Shown: positions 11,186 through 23,129 of the stretch, piece after piece | Position numbering within the stretch: the first letter of the stretch is position 1 | Layout of the letters: each line of letters begins with the position of its first letter | Assembly: GCF_026914185.1 (NCBI RefSeq) | Contig: NC_070573.1 | Coordinates: 2,783,501-2,847,500 of the forward strand | DNA from: Puccinia triticina | Lineage: Eukaryota > Basidiomycota > Pucciniomycetes > Pucciniales > Pucciniaceae | Reading direction: 5' to 3' | DNA length: 64,000 nt | Program-made: the position numbers and the translations under genes | Notes under the pieces: model-generated | Told to the model about the DNA's origin: nothing | Database searches by the model: none | The model's input: only the letters and a program-made list of their open reading frames with translations

Positions 11186-14016
11186 ATGGCCAGTCCGAGT
11201 GCAGTCCAACGAGCAGGCATGGGCCCGAGGATCCTGGGCGGATACATGCGCCACCGGCCGTTCTTCCAGAAGCTGTTCATGAGCTCGTTTGCCGTCTACA
11301 TTGTCCTGGCCACCACCTCCGGCCTGCGCCCGAAGAAGCGCCCCCAGAAGCCGCCCGCCGACCCCCCGCGAACCGCATCCGAGCCGAAGGCCCTGGCCCG
11401 GGGCGCCCATGCCCGCAAGAGGGCCGCACAGAGGGTCGAGGTGGATGCCAAGTTCTTCGCCAGACTTAATCGCCTCTTGGCCATCGTCATCCCCAGTTGG
11501 AAGAGCAAGACCGCCTCGCTCCTCGTCATCCATTCCGCCTTCCTCATCTTCAGAACCGTGCTCTCTCTCGTCAGTCTTCCTTACTCACCTTCCAAACCAA
11601 AAAAAAAAAAAATGTATTTCTGGGGCTGATCTTGCGCGGTTGGGCGGACAGTATGTGGCGAGCTTGGACGGCCAGATCGTCTCCGCTTTGGTCCGGGGAG
11701 AAGGCATGCAATTCTTATCTCGGGTGAGTTTAATCTCCGGGAAAACCATGGAATGGAAACCAGGGAAGTTGACCGGTGGGCAAGTTTTGTGTAGCTGGCG
11801 CTGTGGATGTCGATCTCGATTCCGGCGACGTACACGAACTCGATGCTGTCGTACCTGCAATGCAAGCTGTCGATAGCGTACCGGAGCCGGCTGACGAACC
11901 GGATCCACGACATGTATCTGTCGGACACGACGTTCTACGGGATCAACAATCTCGACGACCGGATCGCGAACGTCGACCAGCTGATCACCGTCGATGTCGC
12001 CAAGTTCTCCGACTCGCTCGCCGAGATCTACAGCAACCTCGCCAAGCCCGTCCTCGACGTCATCCTCTACAACTGGCAGTTGAGTAAGAACGTCGGGCTC
12101 GAGGGGCTCATCGGCCTCACCATTATCGTCCAAGCTTCCGCCGCATTACGTCAGTCCTATCACATACATACACATCTTGCCTCATCCGTTTCTCTAACCA
12201 GTTGTGAAATGTAGTCCGAGCGGTGACACCATCGTTTGGGAGATATGCCTCGGAGGAGCAGAAGCTAGAGGGCGAGTTCCGGTTCACGCATTCGCGGCTG
12301 ATCGAGAACTCGGAAGAGGTGTCGTTTTACAGCTCGCACCGGGCCTACGAGATCGAGAAGAACATCATCGAGCGGGCCTACTTCAGTCTGATCAAGCACA
12401 TCAACTGGGTGTACAAGGTCAGACTGTGGCACGGGATGGTCGAGGACGGGATCATCAAGTGGGTCTGGGGCTCCCTCGGCCTCATGATCTGCAGCATCCC
12501 CGTCTTCTTCAACATCAACCCTCCGCCAGCCGGCGTCGGCGAGGCGCTCAAGAAGGCGCTGCCCGATAGCGACATGGGCGGCCGGACCCAAGGCTTCGTC
12601 ACCAACGTGTGTCTCTCTCTCACTCTCTTTTCTCCTGCGCCCCCAAACCACTGAGCCACCATCCCCCCACCGCGGCGTAGCGTCGGCTCTTGTTGTCCGC
12701 CTCAGACGCCTTCGGACGGGTCATGTACTCGTACAAGGACGTCAGCGAGCTGGCCGGCTACACCGCCCGGGTCTCCGAGCTCTTCGACACCATGGAAAGC
12801 ATCAAGCGCGGCCAGTACGAGAAACGCAAAGTCGGCTCCGCCAACACCGACGACTCCCAGCAAAGTCCGTCTTTCCACAACTCTTTAGGCTGACACACAC
12901 AAACTGACGACTTATCCGGGGTTTTTTTTTTTTTGTAGTGCTTCAGCAGCGCGGACAGGTGGTGGAGTCGGAGGACGAGATCATCTTCGATCGGGTGCCG
13001 ATCATCTCGCCCAACGGAGACGTGCTGGTGAAAAGTCTGAGTTTCCATGTGAAGCCGGGGGTGAGAGAGTTTGTCCGCGGAAGAGTGAGGGATGGGGTAG
13101 AGAGAGAGAGAAGCTGACACTTGGAATGCTGCAGCAACACCTGTTGATAGTGGGCCCGAACGGGTGCGGGAAGTCGTCCCTGTTCCGGATCCTGGGCGGG
13201 TTATGGCCGGTGTATGGGGGCGTGGTGACGAAGCCTGCGGCCTCGGAGTTCACCTACATCCCCCAGCGCCCCTACCTCTCCCTGGGCACCCTGCGCGACC
13301 AGCTCATCTATCCCGACTCGCGCGCAGACATGGCCGCCCGCGGCGTCTCCGACGACGACCTCCTCCGCATCCTCGCCATCGTCGACTTGGACGCCATCGT
13401 CCAGCGCGAGGGCGGCTGGGACGTCGTCCGGGAATGGCGAGATGCGCTCAGCGGCGGCGATAAGCAGCGGCTCGCCATCTGCAGACTCTACTACCATTCC
13501 CCCAAGGTACCCCTTCCCTCTATTCCCGATGGCGTGGCTGTCCCACTCACATGTTGTTGTTAGTATGCTATTCTCGACGAATGCACGTCCGCGGTCACGC
13601 TCGATGTGGAGAAGATCATGTACGAACACGCCACCTCGCTCGGGATCACTCTGCTGACGGTGTCGCACCGTCCGTCGCTGTGGAAGTACCACAAGTTGGC
13701 TCCCTCTGCCCCCCTCCCCTCTCCGCGGCTCTCCGCTCATCTGTTTTGACTTGGCAGGTATATCTTGCAGTACGACGGCGAGGGCGGGTACTGCTTCACC
13801 CAGCTGGATGCGGAGAAGCGGCTGGCCCTGCAGGAAGAGAAACAGGTCGGTTCTGTCCCTGCCCCGTTGCCAGTCTGGTTTTGTTGATGATGGGTGTGTG
13901 TGTGCTGTGGACAGGCGTTGGAGCAGAAGCTGTTGGAGGTGCCCAAGCTGGTGGCCCGGCTGGAGCAGCTCGAGGAGACCCGGCTCAAGAACCTCGAGGG
14001 CCCTCCCGCGTCTTGA
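11186..14016 (+). CDS. Peroxisomal ABC half-transporter, ABCD (ALD/Pxa) family
   Basis: The family imports very-long-chain acyl-CoAs into peroxisomes for beta-oxidation, as a dimer of half-transporters. Ten exons join in frame to 733 residues: 11186-11569, 11652-11723, 11795-12149, 12215-12606, 12681-12864, 12939-13060, 13135-13506, 13564-13694, 13758-13845, 13915-14016. The N-terminal membrane domain ends with the ABCD EAA-like motif NSEEVSFY near residue 302. The nucleotide-binding domain has Walker [10 protein letters not shown] (510-518), signature LSGGDKQR (608-615; Asp where Glu is usual), Walker B AILDE (629-633) and switch His 662 in VSHRPS. Length is normal for the family. Yeast has two paralogues, Pxa1 and Pxa2; which one this represents cannot be decided here. 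An upstream ATG at 11010 could give another N-terminus. Confidence 0.93.
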
Positions 14017-14417
14017 AGCCGGCCTGGCTATACTATAGATCTCTCTTTGTTTGTTGTTGTTGTGGTTGTGTGTGTTGTATGATGTAGTGCAGTGTATTGT
14101 TTGTGTAACATGAGAGTGCCTGACGACCAGCGCCACTCTTGCTGGCTGCGAACGGCGCTCTCGGTCTCCCGTCGCCTGTCTCCCTTTTCCGGCAACTTTC
14201 CGCCGGAGTGGGGTTCAGCCAACTTCGCCTGGCCACCACCCATTTGCGGCCAACATTGTCCGACGGCCCACCCCCTCCACTCCTTCATCCACCCACACCA
14301 CCCTCGACACCGACACCGCGCCCTGCAACCGGAGACCTCATCCACCTGCGAACACACACACACACACACGCCTCGCGGTCGAAAAGAAGAAAAGCCGAGG
14401 GAAAAGGGTGCACGGCC

Positions 14418-16076
14418 ATGGTGGCGTTCAAGTACGGCGAATGGGACTACATCTGTCGAGTGTCGCCCCAGCCCATCTGTAAGCACCCACACACCCCCAC
14501 GCCTGTCTGCCCGCTCTGACCCTCGATCCTGCGCACACACACACACACAGGCAGCCTGTTCTTCCGCCAGCTGCTCGTCCATCCCGACCGGGGAGAGCAG
14601 GCGGCGCCGGACGCCTATCTGCAGCTCCCCGCCGCCGACCCCACGTACGTCCCCCCCCCCCCTCCCTCCGCTCGTGTGTGTGGCCTCAGGAAAGCTGATC
14701 GAGCGGCGACACTCTGGATTAGGGCTCGAGAGGCCGCACTCAGAGAGCTGGGCCTCGGCATCCGCGCCCCCTGCGCCATCCCGCGCATGGAGTCCGTCGG
14801 CGGCAAGCCCGACGCCCTCGGCAACGCCGGTCCGTCGTCCCCCTCTGTACCCCAGCCGGAAGGCCCCCCGCTGATGTCTGCTCTCTCTCCCCCGCCCCGC
14901 GAACAGCGAACATCGTCGCCTGCTGCCTCAGTCTCTTCGTCGTCGCGGGCTTTATCCGCAAGGCGTTCCGGCGGAAAGCGGCGGTGGCGCGGGTCGAGAT
15001 CCTCAGTACGTTCCCCGCCCCGCTCTCCCACACCCCGTTGACAGAGACACTGATCCGGCCGAGCAGTTCTGCTGGGGCTGTACGGGCTGCTCAAGTTCTT
15101 CGAGATCTTTGCCACCGGCGCCTTCCTCGAGCAGGGCGCCCGGGCCGTCGTCTGGCTCACCGCGCTCCACCTCGCCCTCGTCGTGTGCTTCTTCGGCGCA
15201 CTCGTCTGGCTCGGCTTCCTCGGCCTCCAGCTCGTCGAGGACGGCACCCCGCTCTCCCTCGGCCCCCTGGCCGCCTCGCTCGCTTTCCTCTTCATCGGAT
15301 CCATCTACATCGTCTGTCCCCCCCCCCTCTCTTGGTGTTGAGCGTTCCTCTGATGTTTTTGGTGCTTGCACAGTTCTTGGACACCGGGTTTGGCGTCACA
15401 CATTACTTCTCCAGCCAGCCCGCTAGCCATCTCTACAGTCCCTGGACCTTCTCGTGAGCCTTTCTGCACTCTTTTCCCAGCGAGTAGCCGCAGCTGACGA
15501 GAAGAGTTGGGGGCACACAGCCTAGTGATCCTGTGGCCGCTGATAGCGCTGACGATCTACGGGGGGCTGACGGTCCTGGTGGCGGTGCGGATTCTGGGGG
15601 AGCTGAAGCCGGTGATCGTGGTGCTGTGCAGCCTAATGACGCTGGGCCTGGGGGAGATATTCCGGTGGGTACTGACGCAGCCGATCTGCCATTCGTCGGA
15701 CGCGACGGTGGACGGGAGCTTTGTGGCGAGTCTGCTCGAGCTGGGCGCGCTGGGCCTGGTGGTGTACAACTGGACCTGTCTGACGGAGGCCGAGTGGGAG
15801 GAGTACAACGACCTCGGCTTCGCCTTCCCCCCCGCCCACCCGCTCCCCATGGCCCAACACCCCTCCAGACCCCCATCGCTCAACACCGCCCCGCCCCAAG
15901 ACCCCTCTTACCCCCCGAATCACGCCTACAATCCGGACCCCTACCGACCCCAATCCCACTTCCAGCAGAACCCCCACCACGTCCTCGAGCCTTCCGGGGA
16001 CCAACAGGGCCCGCTGGTCACCAACGCCTTCGCCTCCCAGCCGGCCTCCCATCTTGCATACGACCCCAAAACTTAA
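14418..16076 (+). CDS. CHS7: Chs7-like chitin synthase export chaperone
   Basis: Chs7 is an ER membrane protein needed for export of class III/IV chitin synthase (Chs3 in yeast). Seven exons join in frame to 424 residues: 14418-14478, 14551-14644, 14690-14829, 14907-15005, 15067-15311, 15374-15453, 15521-16076. The N-terminus (KYGEWDYICRVSPQPICSLF) matches the family's short lumenal start with its conserved cysteines. About seven hydrophobic segments follow, and LVEDGTP in the loop after the third is a family hallmark. The last ~110 residues are a proline-, asparagine- and glutamine-rich tail, longer than the yeast protein's. The gene starts 400 bp after the ABCD gene in the same direction. 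Several introns contain long C or CA runs. Confidence 0.87.
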
Positions 16077-16591
16077 ACCCCACCCTCCCAATCCATACCC
16101 CTTTCTCTCTCTGCGCAAAACACCCCCCTCTCTCCACACCTCGTCCGCGTAATACCTTCCCCCAAAAGCACCCCCGCATCCTGTGTATATATTGCTTCTG
16201 CTCCACTTAATGCCTTTCCCGCCCATGCGCGCGCTCGCCGCCGCCGTCGACGACGGTACCGCGTGGACGGGGCCTGTTGCTTTGTGTAGTGTTGTTGTTT
16301 GATGGCGGCAATCCATGTATCTGACTGTGTCTTGGCTCTCCCTGTGAGCGTGTGTCTGTGCGAGTTGTGTGTGTGTGTGTGGATGTAGACTGGTGGTGAT
16401 GCGGCTGCCGGGCCGGACGCTCTGGGCGCAGGCCGCTCAGCAGTGCTTGTGGATGTATCGGCATGGACAATGTGTATTATACTTGGCGATTCCATACACA
16501 GCAGATGCCATGTCTCCTGCTTGTTGCGGGATGTACAACTTTTGGTGCGTCCCACAGGTTGGCGGTGGCCTAGGGCTGTGACCCGGGCTTC
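16077..16591. other. 3' flank of the Chs7-like gene
   Basis: The first part is a C-rich, then GT-rich trailer that probably includes the 3' UTR. No gene or recognised element is seen before the long-TIR element. Confidence 0.4.
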
Positions 16592-16653
16592 GGGCTGGCC
16601 CACGATGGGATCCGAACTTAGCCAAGTCCCTCGAGCGGAGGCGCACGAGCGCT

Positions 16654-16684
<31 letters not shown>

Positions 16685-17736
16685 TACACCCTACCTTGCA
16701 AAACAGTAGGCAGCAGAAATCCCATTTGGCTGGGGAAAACTTTCAAAGTTTTCAACTCTTTATGTCTGGACTCACCTATAGGCTATCAAAATTCTGAGGA
16801 GACAGTTTTGGCCGCCTACATCAGCACTTGCACCAGCCACCTTCCTGAGGTCGGATCCCTCCAAAAACTCTCTTGAATCCCAAATGAAACAGAAAGTAGT
16901 TCATGGGTTTTGGGAGGGCGTTGTTCAAACAGGCCTTGGTCAAAGCCATACTTTTGACGCCTGTCCATTCCGGCTTGCGTTCCCTTCTGGTACTCGCCCC
17001 GGGTTACTGGTAGCGGGTCACGCCGCAGCCAGTCGCCCGCGACGAGTGTGGGCGGAGAGGCGCGTGAGGGAAGAGCGGCTTACCTTACCCACGACGCCCT
17101 GACCAGGGGGAAGAGTAGGAATGTGTGCCCTCAATGATGGAGTAGGGTTTCAGGCAAAAAACCCAACTCTTTGATAGAAAAAAGGGAGGGTGGGAGGTGA
17201 CTAAAAAGATGAACACCCGAGATGGGGGCTGTTTCTGTGATCTAGGTGGGAAGAGACAGAGTACGCGCTACGCTGTCTTGCTCTGAGATGCTGGTGTTTA
17301 TATACCAAGCGTCTGTCATGCGCAGTCTCTATCTTGCGCATGACACGGCTCTTTGCCTTGATCCCTGAGCCCCCACTCTTGGCCTGCATGGACAGGGGGG
17401 AACTTGCCAGTTCCCGCTCGATCCCCATCAATCAAAACTTAGCAGCTCTTACATATTTTTTGAAAAAATCAAGTTCAAGTGTTACAGATAAAAGAAAAAT
17501 CCCAGCAGAGAGCCATGCTTCTTGGCTACCTCTTGGAGCAGTTGACTTGGCCCCAGCTGTCCTTGCATAGCTTCTACAGAGGGACAAGCAAAAAAGGCTG
17601 AAAACAGACATCTCCTGCCTACTGTTTTGCGAGGTAGGGCGTAAGTCCCTCCTTTGGAGGGTTGCTTCGCGACAGCACTCCCGCGCCTCCAATCAAGGGA
17701 CTTAGCTAAGTTTGGATGGGATTGGCCCAATAGCCC
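16592..17736. mobile_element. Non-autonomous element with long (~120 bp) terminal inverted repeats
   Basis: The left arm (16592-16715) reads TGGGATCCGAACTTAGC, then CAAGTCCCTC, then CCTCCGAAGGAGGGACTT and CTACCTTGCAAAACAGTAGG. The right arm (about 17605-17736) reversed gives the same words in the same order with scattered differences. Each arm contains an AAGTCCCTCC-type hairpin module. The interior has no transposase. Boundaries are accurate to a few bases at best and no target duplication was established. Confidence 0.7.
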
Positions 17737-18084
17737 ACCCATTGCACTCTTGGACCAGGACCCTGGAGAGCCCCTACCAAACCACCTCATGTAACACGTA
17801 TCCGGGGGACATTCTTTTTGCAAAATGCTCCTCATTTAAATCACTGGATACGTATCTAAATTGGTTTAGTTTTCCAAGATGTTCCTAATGCATTTGCACA
17901 GCCCGCAAATGGGTGACAAAATTTCAATTTTGTTGGGCTGACAAAATCCAAATGTCGCCCCAAGTTCCCACCCCCGCCCAGCCGTCAGCTGGCTGGCATT
18001 TTGTCACCTGCCATTGCAAATCAACGGCAGGTGCAAGTGCACCTCTGGATGGCTGTTACACCGGCCGCACAGGGCACACACAGA

Positions 18085-19200
18085 GCAAGCTCTCTTGATG
18101 ACCGGGACTGACCGGCCATCAAGTGGACATGCACGGATTCTTGATGGCTGGTAGTGGTACCGGCCAACAAGAGCAAACAGCATGCCTCTTGATGACCGGT
18201 ACTGACCAATCATCAAGAGCAAAGAAATCCTCTTGATGACAGTACCGGTCATTGAGAGAGTACAGGTCATCAAGGGCAACATACTACACTCTTGACGGCT
18301 GGTACTGACCGGCCATTGAGAGGACAACGCACTCTCAATGGCTGGTGCCGGTCATCAAGAGCAAAGCTGCCCTCTCAATGACCGTTACTGACCGGGCATC
18401 AAAAGGATATAACCAGTCATCTTGAGAGGAGTACCGGTCATTGGGAGCAACTTACTACACTCTTGACGGCTGGTACTGACTGGCCATTGAGAGGACATGT
18501 ACGCACTCTCGCTGGCTGGTCCCGGTCATCAAGAGCAAAGCTGCCCTCTCAATGACCGGTACTGACCGGGAATCAAGATGATATACATAGATTGCTCTTG
18601 ATGGCAGAAAAGCAGCTCTCCCAATGACCATTACTGACTGGGTACTGGTCATCTAGATTGATGTTTTGCTCTCAATGGCCGGTACAAGCCATCAAGAGTG
18701 TAGTACTTTGCTCTCCATCAAGAGGGTTGCTTTGCTATCCTCTTGATGACCAGCACCAAGGAGTGCTTTGCTCTTGTCAACCGGTACCGGCTATTGAGAG
18801 TGTGTATATGTCCTCTTGATGGCCGATCAGTACCGGACATTGATGCGTTGCTCTCAATGACTGGCACCAGCCATCAAGAGTGCGCGCATGTCCTCTCAAT
18901 GAACAGTTAGTACCAGCCATCAAGAGTGTAGTACGTTGCTCTCAATGAACAGTTGGTACCGGTCATCAAGGGGATTGCTTTGCTCTCGATGATCGGTCAG
19001 TACCGGTCATCAAGAGGGCAGGTTTGCTCTTGATGACCGGCACCAGCCATTGAGAGTGCATACATTTCCTCTCAATGGCCGGTCAGTACCAGCCGTTGAG
19101 ATTGTAGTACATTGCTCCCAATGACCAGTACTGCTCTTGATGACTGGTCAGTACCGGTAATTGAGAGGATTTCTTTGCTCTGGATGATCAGTCAGTACCG
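18085..19200. repeat. Satellite A minisatellite, array 2
   Basis: Tandem degenerate hairpin units of the same family as 1-735 and 51706-52755 (CTCTTGATGACCGGTACTGACCGGTCATCAAGAG-like, variants with TCAATG). This array lies inside the long inverted structure 17741-21110, whose ends are unrelated to those of the other two satellite A elements. Confidence 0.88.
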
Positions 19201-19404
19201 CAAAGTGAAAATTGAAATATGGTTGAAATTCCTTGTTTGTTCGTTCTTCCGACCAATCCTTCAAGTATATTTAAGAAGGTGCTCCAGCTAGATGCAATTC
19301 TTCACCATTTTATTCTTTGTGGCGGGCTTAACGCGGCGGAAATGAGATGACATCTGCAAAAAAAATAGCTGCTCTGTGAGTGTATTCAGTTTCTTCCGGT
19401 AAAG

Positions 19405-19456
19405 ACAAGAGCAAACAGCATGCCTCTTGATCAAGAGGCATGCTGTTTGCTCTTGT
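19405..19456. repeat. 52-bp perfect palindrome without spacer
   Basis: The 26 bp at 19405-19430 (beginning ACAAGAGCAAACAGC, ending CCTCTTGA) are followed directly by their exact reverse complement at 19431-19456. A single-arm version of the same words occurs at about 18167-18198 in satellite A, so the palindrome appears to be a head-to-head junction of satellite A units. It lies close to the midpoint of the larger inverted structure. Confidence 0.95.
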
Positions 19457-20342
19457 TTTCCGGTACTACTACCAGCAACGCTGAAACCGATCCGATCCGA
19501 GACAGGTATTGGCAATACCATGGATCATATTGTTTTTTCGATACACAAGAATTTGATACCACATATAGTATCAACAAACAGATACGATATGATGGTATCG
19601 TATTGATTTTTTTCTCTTTCTTTTCTGGGCCATTTGCTAGCTTAACAAAGCCACTCAAACGGAGGTCCGGGGGACCCGCGCGGAGCGCTCTCTGTAGGAG
19701 AGGCTTACTCGCTATCCCTCAATTTTTGCAGGAGCAGAAGGGATATTCAGTGCAAAAAATGAAAATACAGCCCTATGGACTGTAATAAAAACAATGAAAG
19801 AAAACTGAATAGGCAGTCTTGTAGCCTTGATAAATGCACAAATTTTGACACCTGTTCCAGCCTCTCAATCCAAAGAATGCAATCCCTAGTGGCAAAAGTG
19901 TCCAGGAATCTAGGTCAAGGCAGAAAAACAAAATTCCAAACCATGTCTTAAGTTTGGAAGATCCATGCGTGGATCCACATTTGGCAAGAGGGAAGCACAG
20001 TGGTGATCTTAGCTTATGTACATACAATGTGTCAATTTACATACAAGTTCAAACAACCTACAAAGCATGCAGATTTGTTGGTCCACAGGATCTACAAGCA
20101 ATACAGCCTTGTGAATCCTTGTGCAGATCCATTTCTTGAGAAGTCACTTTTCAAAAATTTATTAAAAATACATTGAGGGTGATAAAAAAAGTCTGAGGAG
20201 ACAGAATTGTAGAGTAGATGTCAAAGGGTCAGAAAGCTGTGGCTCAGACCTTTGGAGGCGCTGGGGGCAGAGCTATCAAAAAGTCAAAAAACCTTACAGC
20301 CATTTGCTACCTTCTGCTCACCTATGAAATTGGGGGATAATA

Positions 20343-20425
20343 TGCAAGTCCCTCCCTGCGGGAGGGGCCGCTTTGCGGCCAGCCACAGCGAGCCTCTCAC
20401 CAGGGGGACTTGTGTTAAGTTAGGG
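20343..20425. repeat. GC-rich hairpin repeat (AAGTCCCTCC family), copy in the right arm
   Basis: It starts CAAGTCCCTCCCTGCGGGAGG and ends AGGGGGACTTGTGTTAAGTTAGGG, with internal self-complementary GGCCGCTTTGCGGCC. It shares end words with the modules at 8252 and 10838. Confidence 0.65.
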
Positions 20426-21110
20426 CCATTTGGACAAAATCCAATGGCCCACCCAACTTGCAAGCAATATATTGAATATTGGATTGGATCAGGGACCCAA
20501 TCCACGTATCTCAATGCATCTGGATTGTATTGGTTTGCAGATCCGATACAGATACAATGTATTGGAAACAAAACCAATCCAATATCAATAAATACCAATA
20601 CGTGTATAGGATTGGTTTCAGTGTTGCTACCAGCCATCAAGAATGTGTGCATGTCCTCTGTGTGGCTGGTGTTAATGCCATCCAGAGGTGCCCTTGCACC
20701 TGCCATTGATTTTCAATGGTAGGTGACGAAATGCCAGCCAGCTGACGACTGGGCGGGAGTGGGAACTTGGGGTGACATTTGAATTTGTCAGCGCAACAGA
20801 ATCCAAATTTAGTCACCCGTTTGCAGGCTGTGTTGGTATATGTTGGGCTTGACTTGAAAGAAAAAACAACCATGAAGGTCTTGGCTTCAATTCCTGGCCA
20901 ACAAAAGGTTTTTTTTTTTGTCTAATTTTGCCCCGTTGGGGCTTTCTCCCAAAAAATCCTCCTCATGTACTACATATCCAAACTGGGTTCAATTGGCAAA
21001 AACCCAATTTCCCCACGTATCCAAAACCCAGAATTAGCAAAAATTACATGAGGCGGCTTGGTCGGGGCTTTCCGGGGTCCTCTCGGACCCCGGCCATCCC
21101 TTTGCAAGCA

Positions 21111-22400
21111 GCACTCAACTGGTGTGTCCCTGTGCTGACCCAAGCTTAAATAAGCCTTCACTTGTGGTGAGCGGGTCTGGGCACCCCAGTAGACTGGAAA
21201 GTGGCTATACAATAGTCCCCGGGGGAGTGTTACCGCGCCTAAAGGATAGAAGCTTGGTGCAGTTTGTCAGCCTTAGAGATACATCAAGTATCCAAAAGAC
21301 TGCAATAACTTCGTAAATAATAATAATTAGTGAATTATTATTGCAGAATCAGATTTCTCATCATAAATTAAGGGGGGTCACCCACTCAAAGTAACCCCTT
21401 ATTCCTATTCCTTCATGTACTAATTGTATAAATAAGAATTGGCCCCAGAAAGCGCCCAAAATTAGTATTACATACAAAAAATTAGTAAAATAAACAAAGT
21501 ACATAAAAATAAACTGTTGTACATTGAAGAGTAATATTAATCGTGTAAAAATACCCCGTGAAAGCATTATGTAGACTTCTACTGAAGCTCTTTCACATGA
21601 CAATTGGTTATAAACATGTCATGTGACAGAGTCAGGGAAATTAGTCTATTATAATACAAATAATTTGCCCACAGCCAAGCCTTGTTCACGGCTACACCTC
21701 AGGATACTCCCATAGGGAGAAAAGGACTTAGTGGTTGCACCCACTGAAGTCCCCTCTATAAATAGAGGCCTATTTGGCCCTCAAGAAAAGATCCCCCAGA
21801 CCATTCACCGCCCATAAACCGTAAGTTTGCCGTGAATATTCTCCTCTGCTACTACTGTAGCCCCTTTTCCTTATAAACCATCCCCAGCATGCAAAATCAC
21901 TGGATTAAACCCTCTAAATCATCAAAAATCCCTTATTAGCATATTTAAAGCTTTATCCTTATAAGTAGTTGCCGTAAGACCACCGCCTCTGTCAAGTAGC
22001 CAATCAGTTTAAGCGCTTACCACCTACTGTTTAAGCGCTTACCACCTACTTTTTGCCAAATTAATTCCCTGTAATTAATAATTACATATTATTAATTACA
22101 TAATTAATTCCTCCTCTGTTACAGAGTGTTAAAACCCTTGTAGTGGCCATAATTGCCACGTAACAAGTTTGGTAATTTACATTACCAGTGTTTACATCAG
22201 CACAGTTATAGTGCTAGGGCCCAAAAACCCTTATTTTGACGGGTTTTTGCCCTAAGCTTCATAAACAGAGCTGTCACAGTTTGGTACACCTTGCAAATGT
22301 TTGTGATCCATCTCTGATTTACATCAATATATACATTTCTAGTTGTGTGGACCCGCGCGGCCTTTGCTGCGCGCAGCAGAGTGAAACCTATGTCCGCGAG
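21111..22400. other. AT-rich region with an LTR-like segment
   Basis: 21622-22123 begins TGTGACAGAG and ends CTCTGTTACA, so it has TG...CA ends that are also inverted repeats. It holds a TATA-like word (TATAAATAGAGG) at about 21757. No matching 5-bp duplication flanks it, so a solo LTR is only possible. At 22010-22055 a 21-bp unit (TTTAAGCGCTTACCACCTACT) is directly duplicated, followed by AT-only palindromic runs (TAATTAATAATTA). No gene is recognised. Confidence 0.4.
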
Positions 22401-23129
22401 CTCTGCATCATTGCCAAGGGCCAAGTCCCAACAAGACATTCAAGCATCCCGGTCCTCACCTGACTCTGCCGGGTTGACTTCACCCTCAATGAACAACTTG
22501 GCCACTAACCAGCCGTTCTCACCAAGCTTGCCTGCCAACTCAAACTGATCAACCTCATCCTCAACCAGCATCTATCCTGCCAGCTATCAATACACGTTCC
22601 CAATTCCTTTGTCCTTGTGAGTACGTTTAATCTTTCTCAGCATACCAAAGCTGTTCACAGTTTGCATGGCGGACTCAATCTTGCATATGTGGATGGGACG
22701 ACATGTAGGCTATTTCAGTTCATAGCTGAGGATGTAAAATCATCACTTTTTGTACCCAGTGTTATCTTTACAAACCATGTATAGCAATCAAGAAAACACC
22801 CCACGTCTCACCGGAAACCCAAAACAAACAGTGTCCTTTTGCTCGCTCTTGCCCAGTAATTCAGGTGTTCAGCCCTGTTTTTACCGTGATATCAAAAGAA
22901 CCACTGCTTTTTCACAAAACCCTCCTCAGCACTTTGGCCATCACACAACCAGTATGCTCTTGTGTTTTTTTTGAATATTTCGATATCCTCAGATTTATCA
23001 TATCACATTGTAGGAACGCGAAATCCTATGGACAATTGTAAGCTTACTTTTACTCTACCTGTAGGTCATTTTATCACCAGGGAAGCAACTCGGGAAATGG
23101 CACTTGCTATCCTCACAGTGCGCCCGGCC

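Larger units (their letters stand above)
17741..21110. repeat. Giant imperfect palindrome centred near 19430
   Basis: Left-arm blocks recur inverted in the right arm at mirror distances. 17758-17800 (GGAGAGCCCC..CCTCATGTAA) pairs with 21045-21090. 17896-18060 (CAGCCCGCAAA, CCCAAGTTCCCAC, CAGCTGGCTGGCATTT, GGCAGGTGCAAG) pairs with 20690-20840. 19465-19600 (GATCCGAT and GTATTGG words) partly pairs with 20500-20640. Satellite A fills much of the left half. The core could be one long-TIR element of about 2.9 kb (17896-20835) with extended flanking symmetry. Confidence 0.7.

Noticed and set aside
13201..14136. 311-codon minus-strand frame over the ABCD gene
   Set aside because: It is a shadow of GC-rich coding exons; the plus strand has conserved ABC motifs and consistent splice sites.
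15633..16316. 227-codon minus-strand frame over the CHS7-like gene
   Set aside because: It is a GC-rich antisense shadow; the plus-strand protein matches the family and ends in a proper stop.
21622..22123. Solo LTR
   Set aside because: TG...CA ends and a TATA word are present, but flanking 5-bp sequences (TGTCA and GAGTG) do not match. Listed only as LTR-like.
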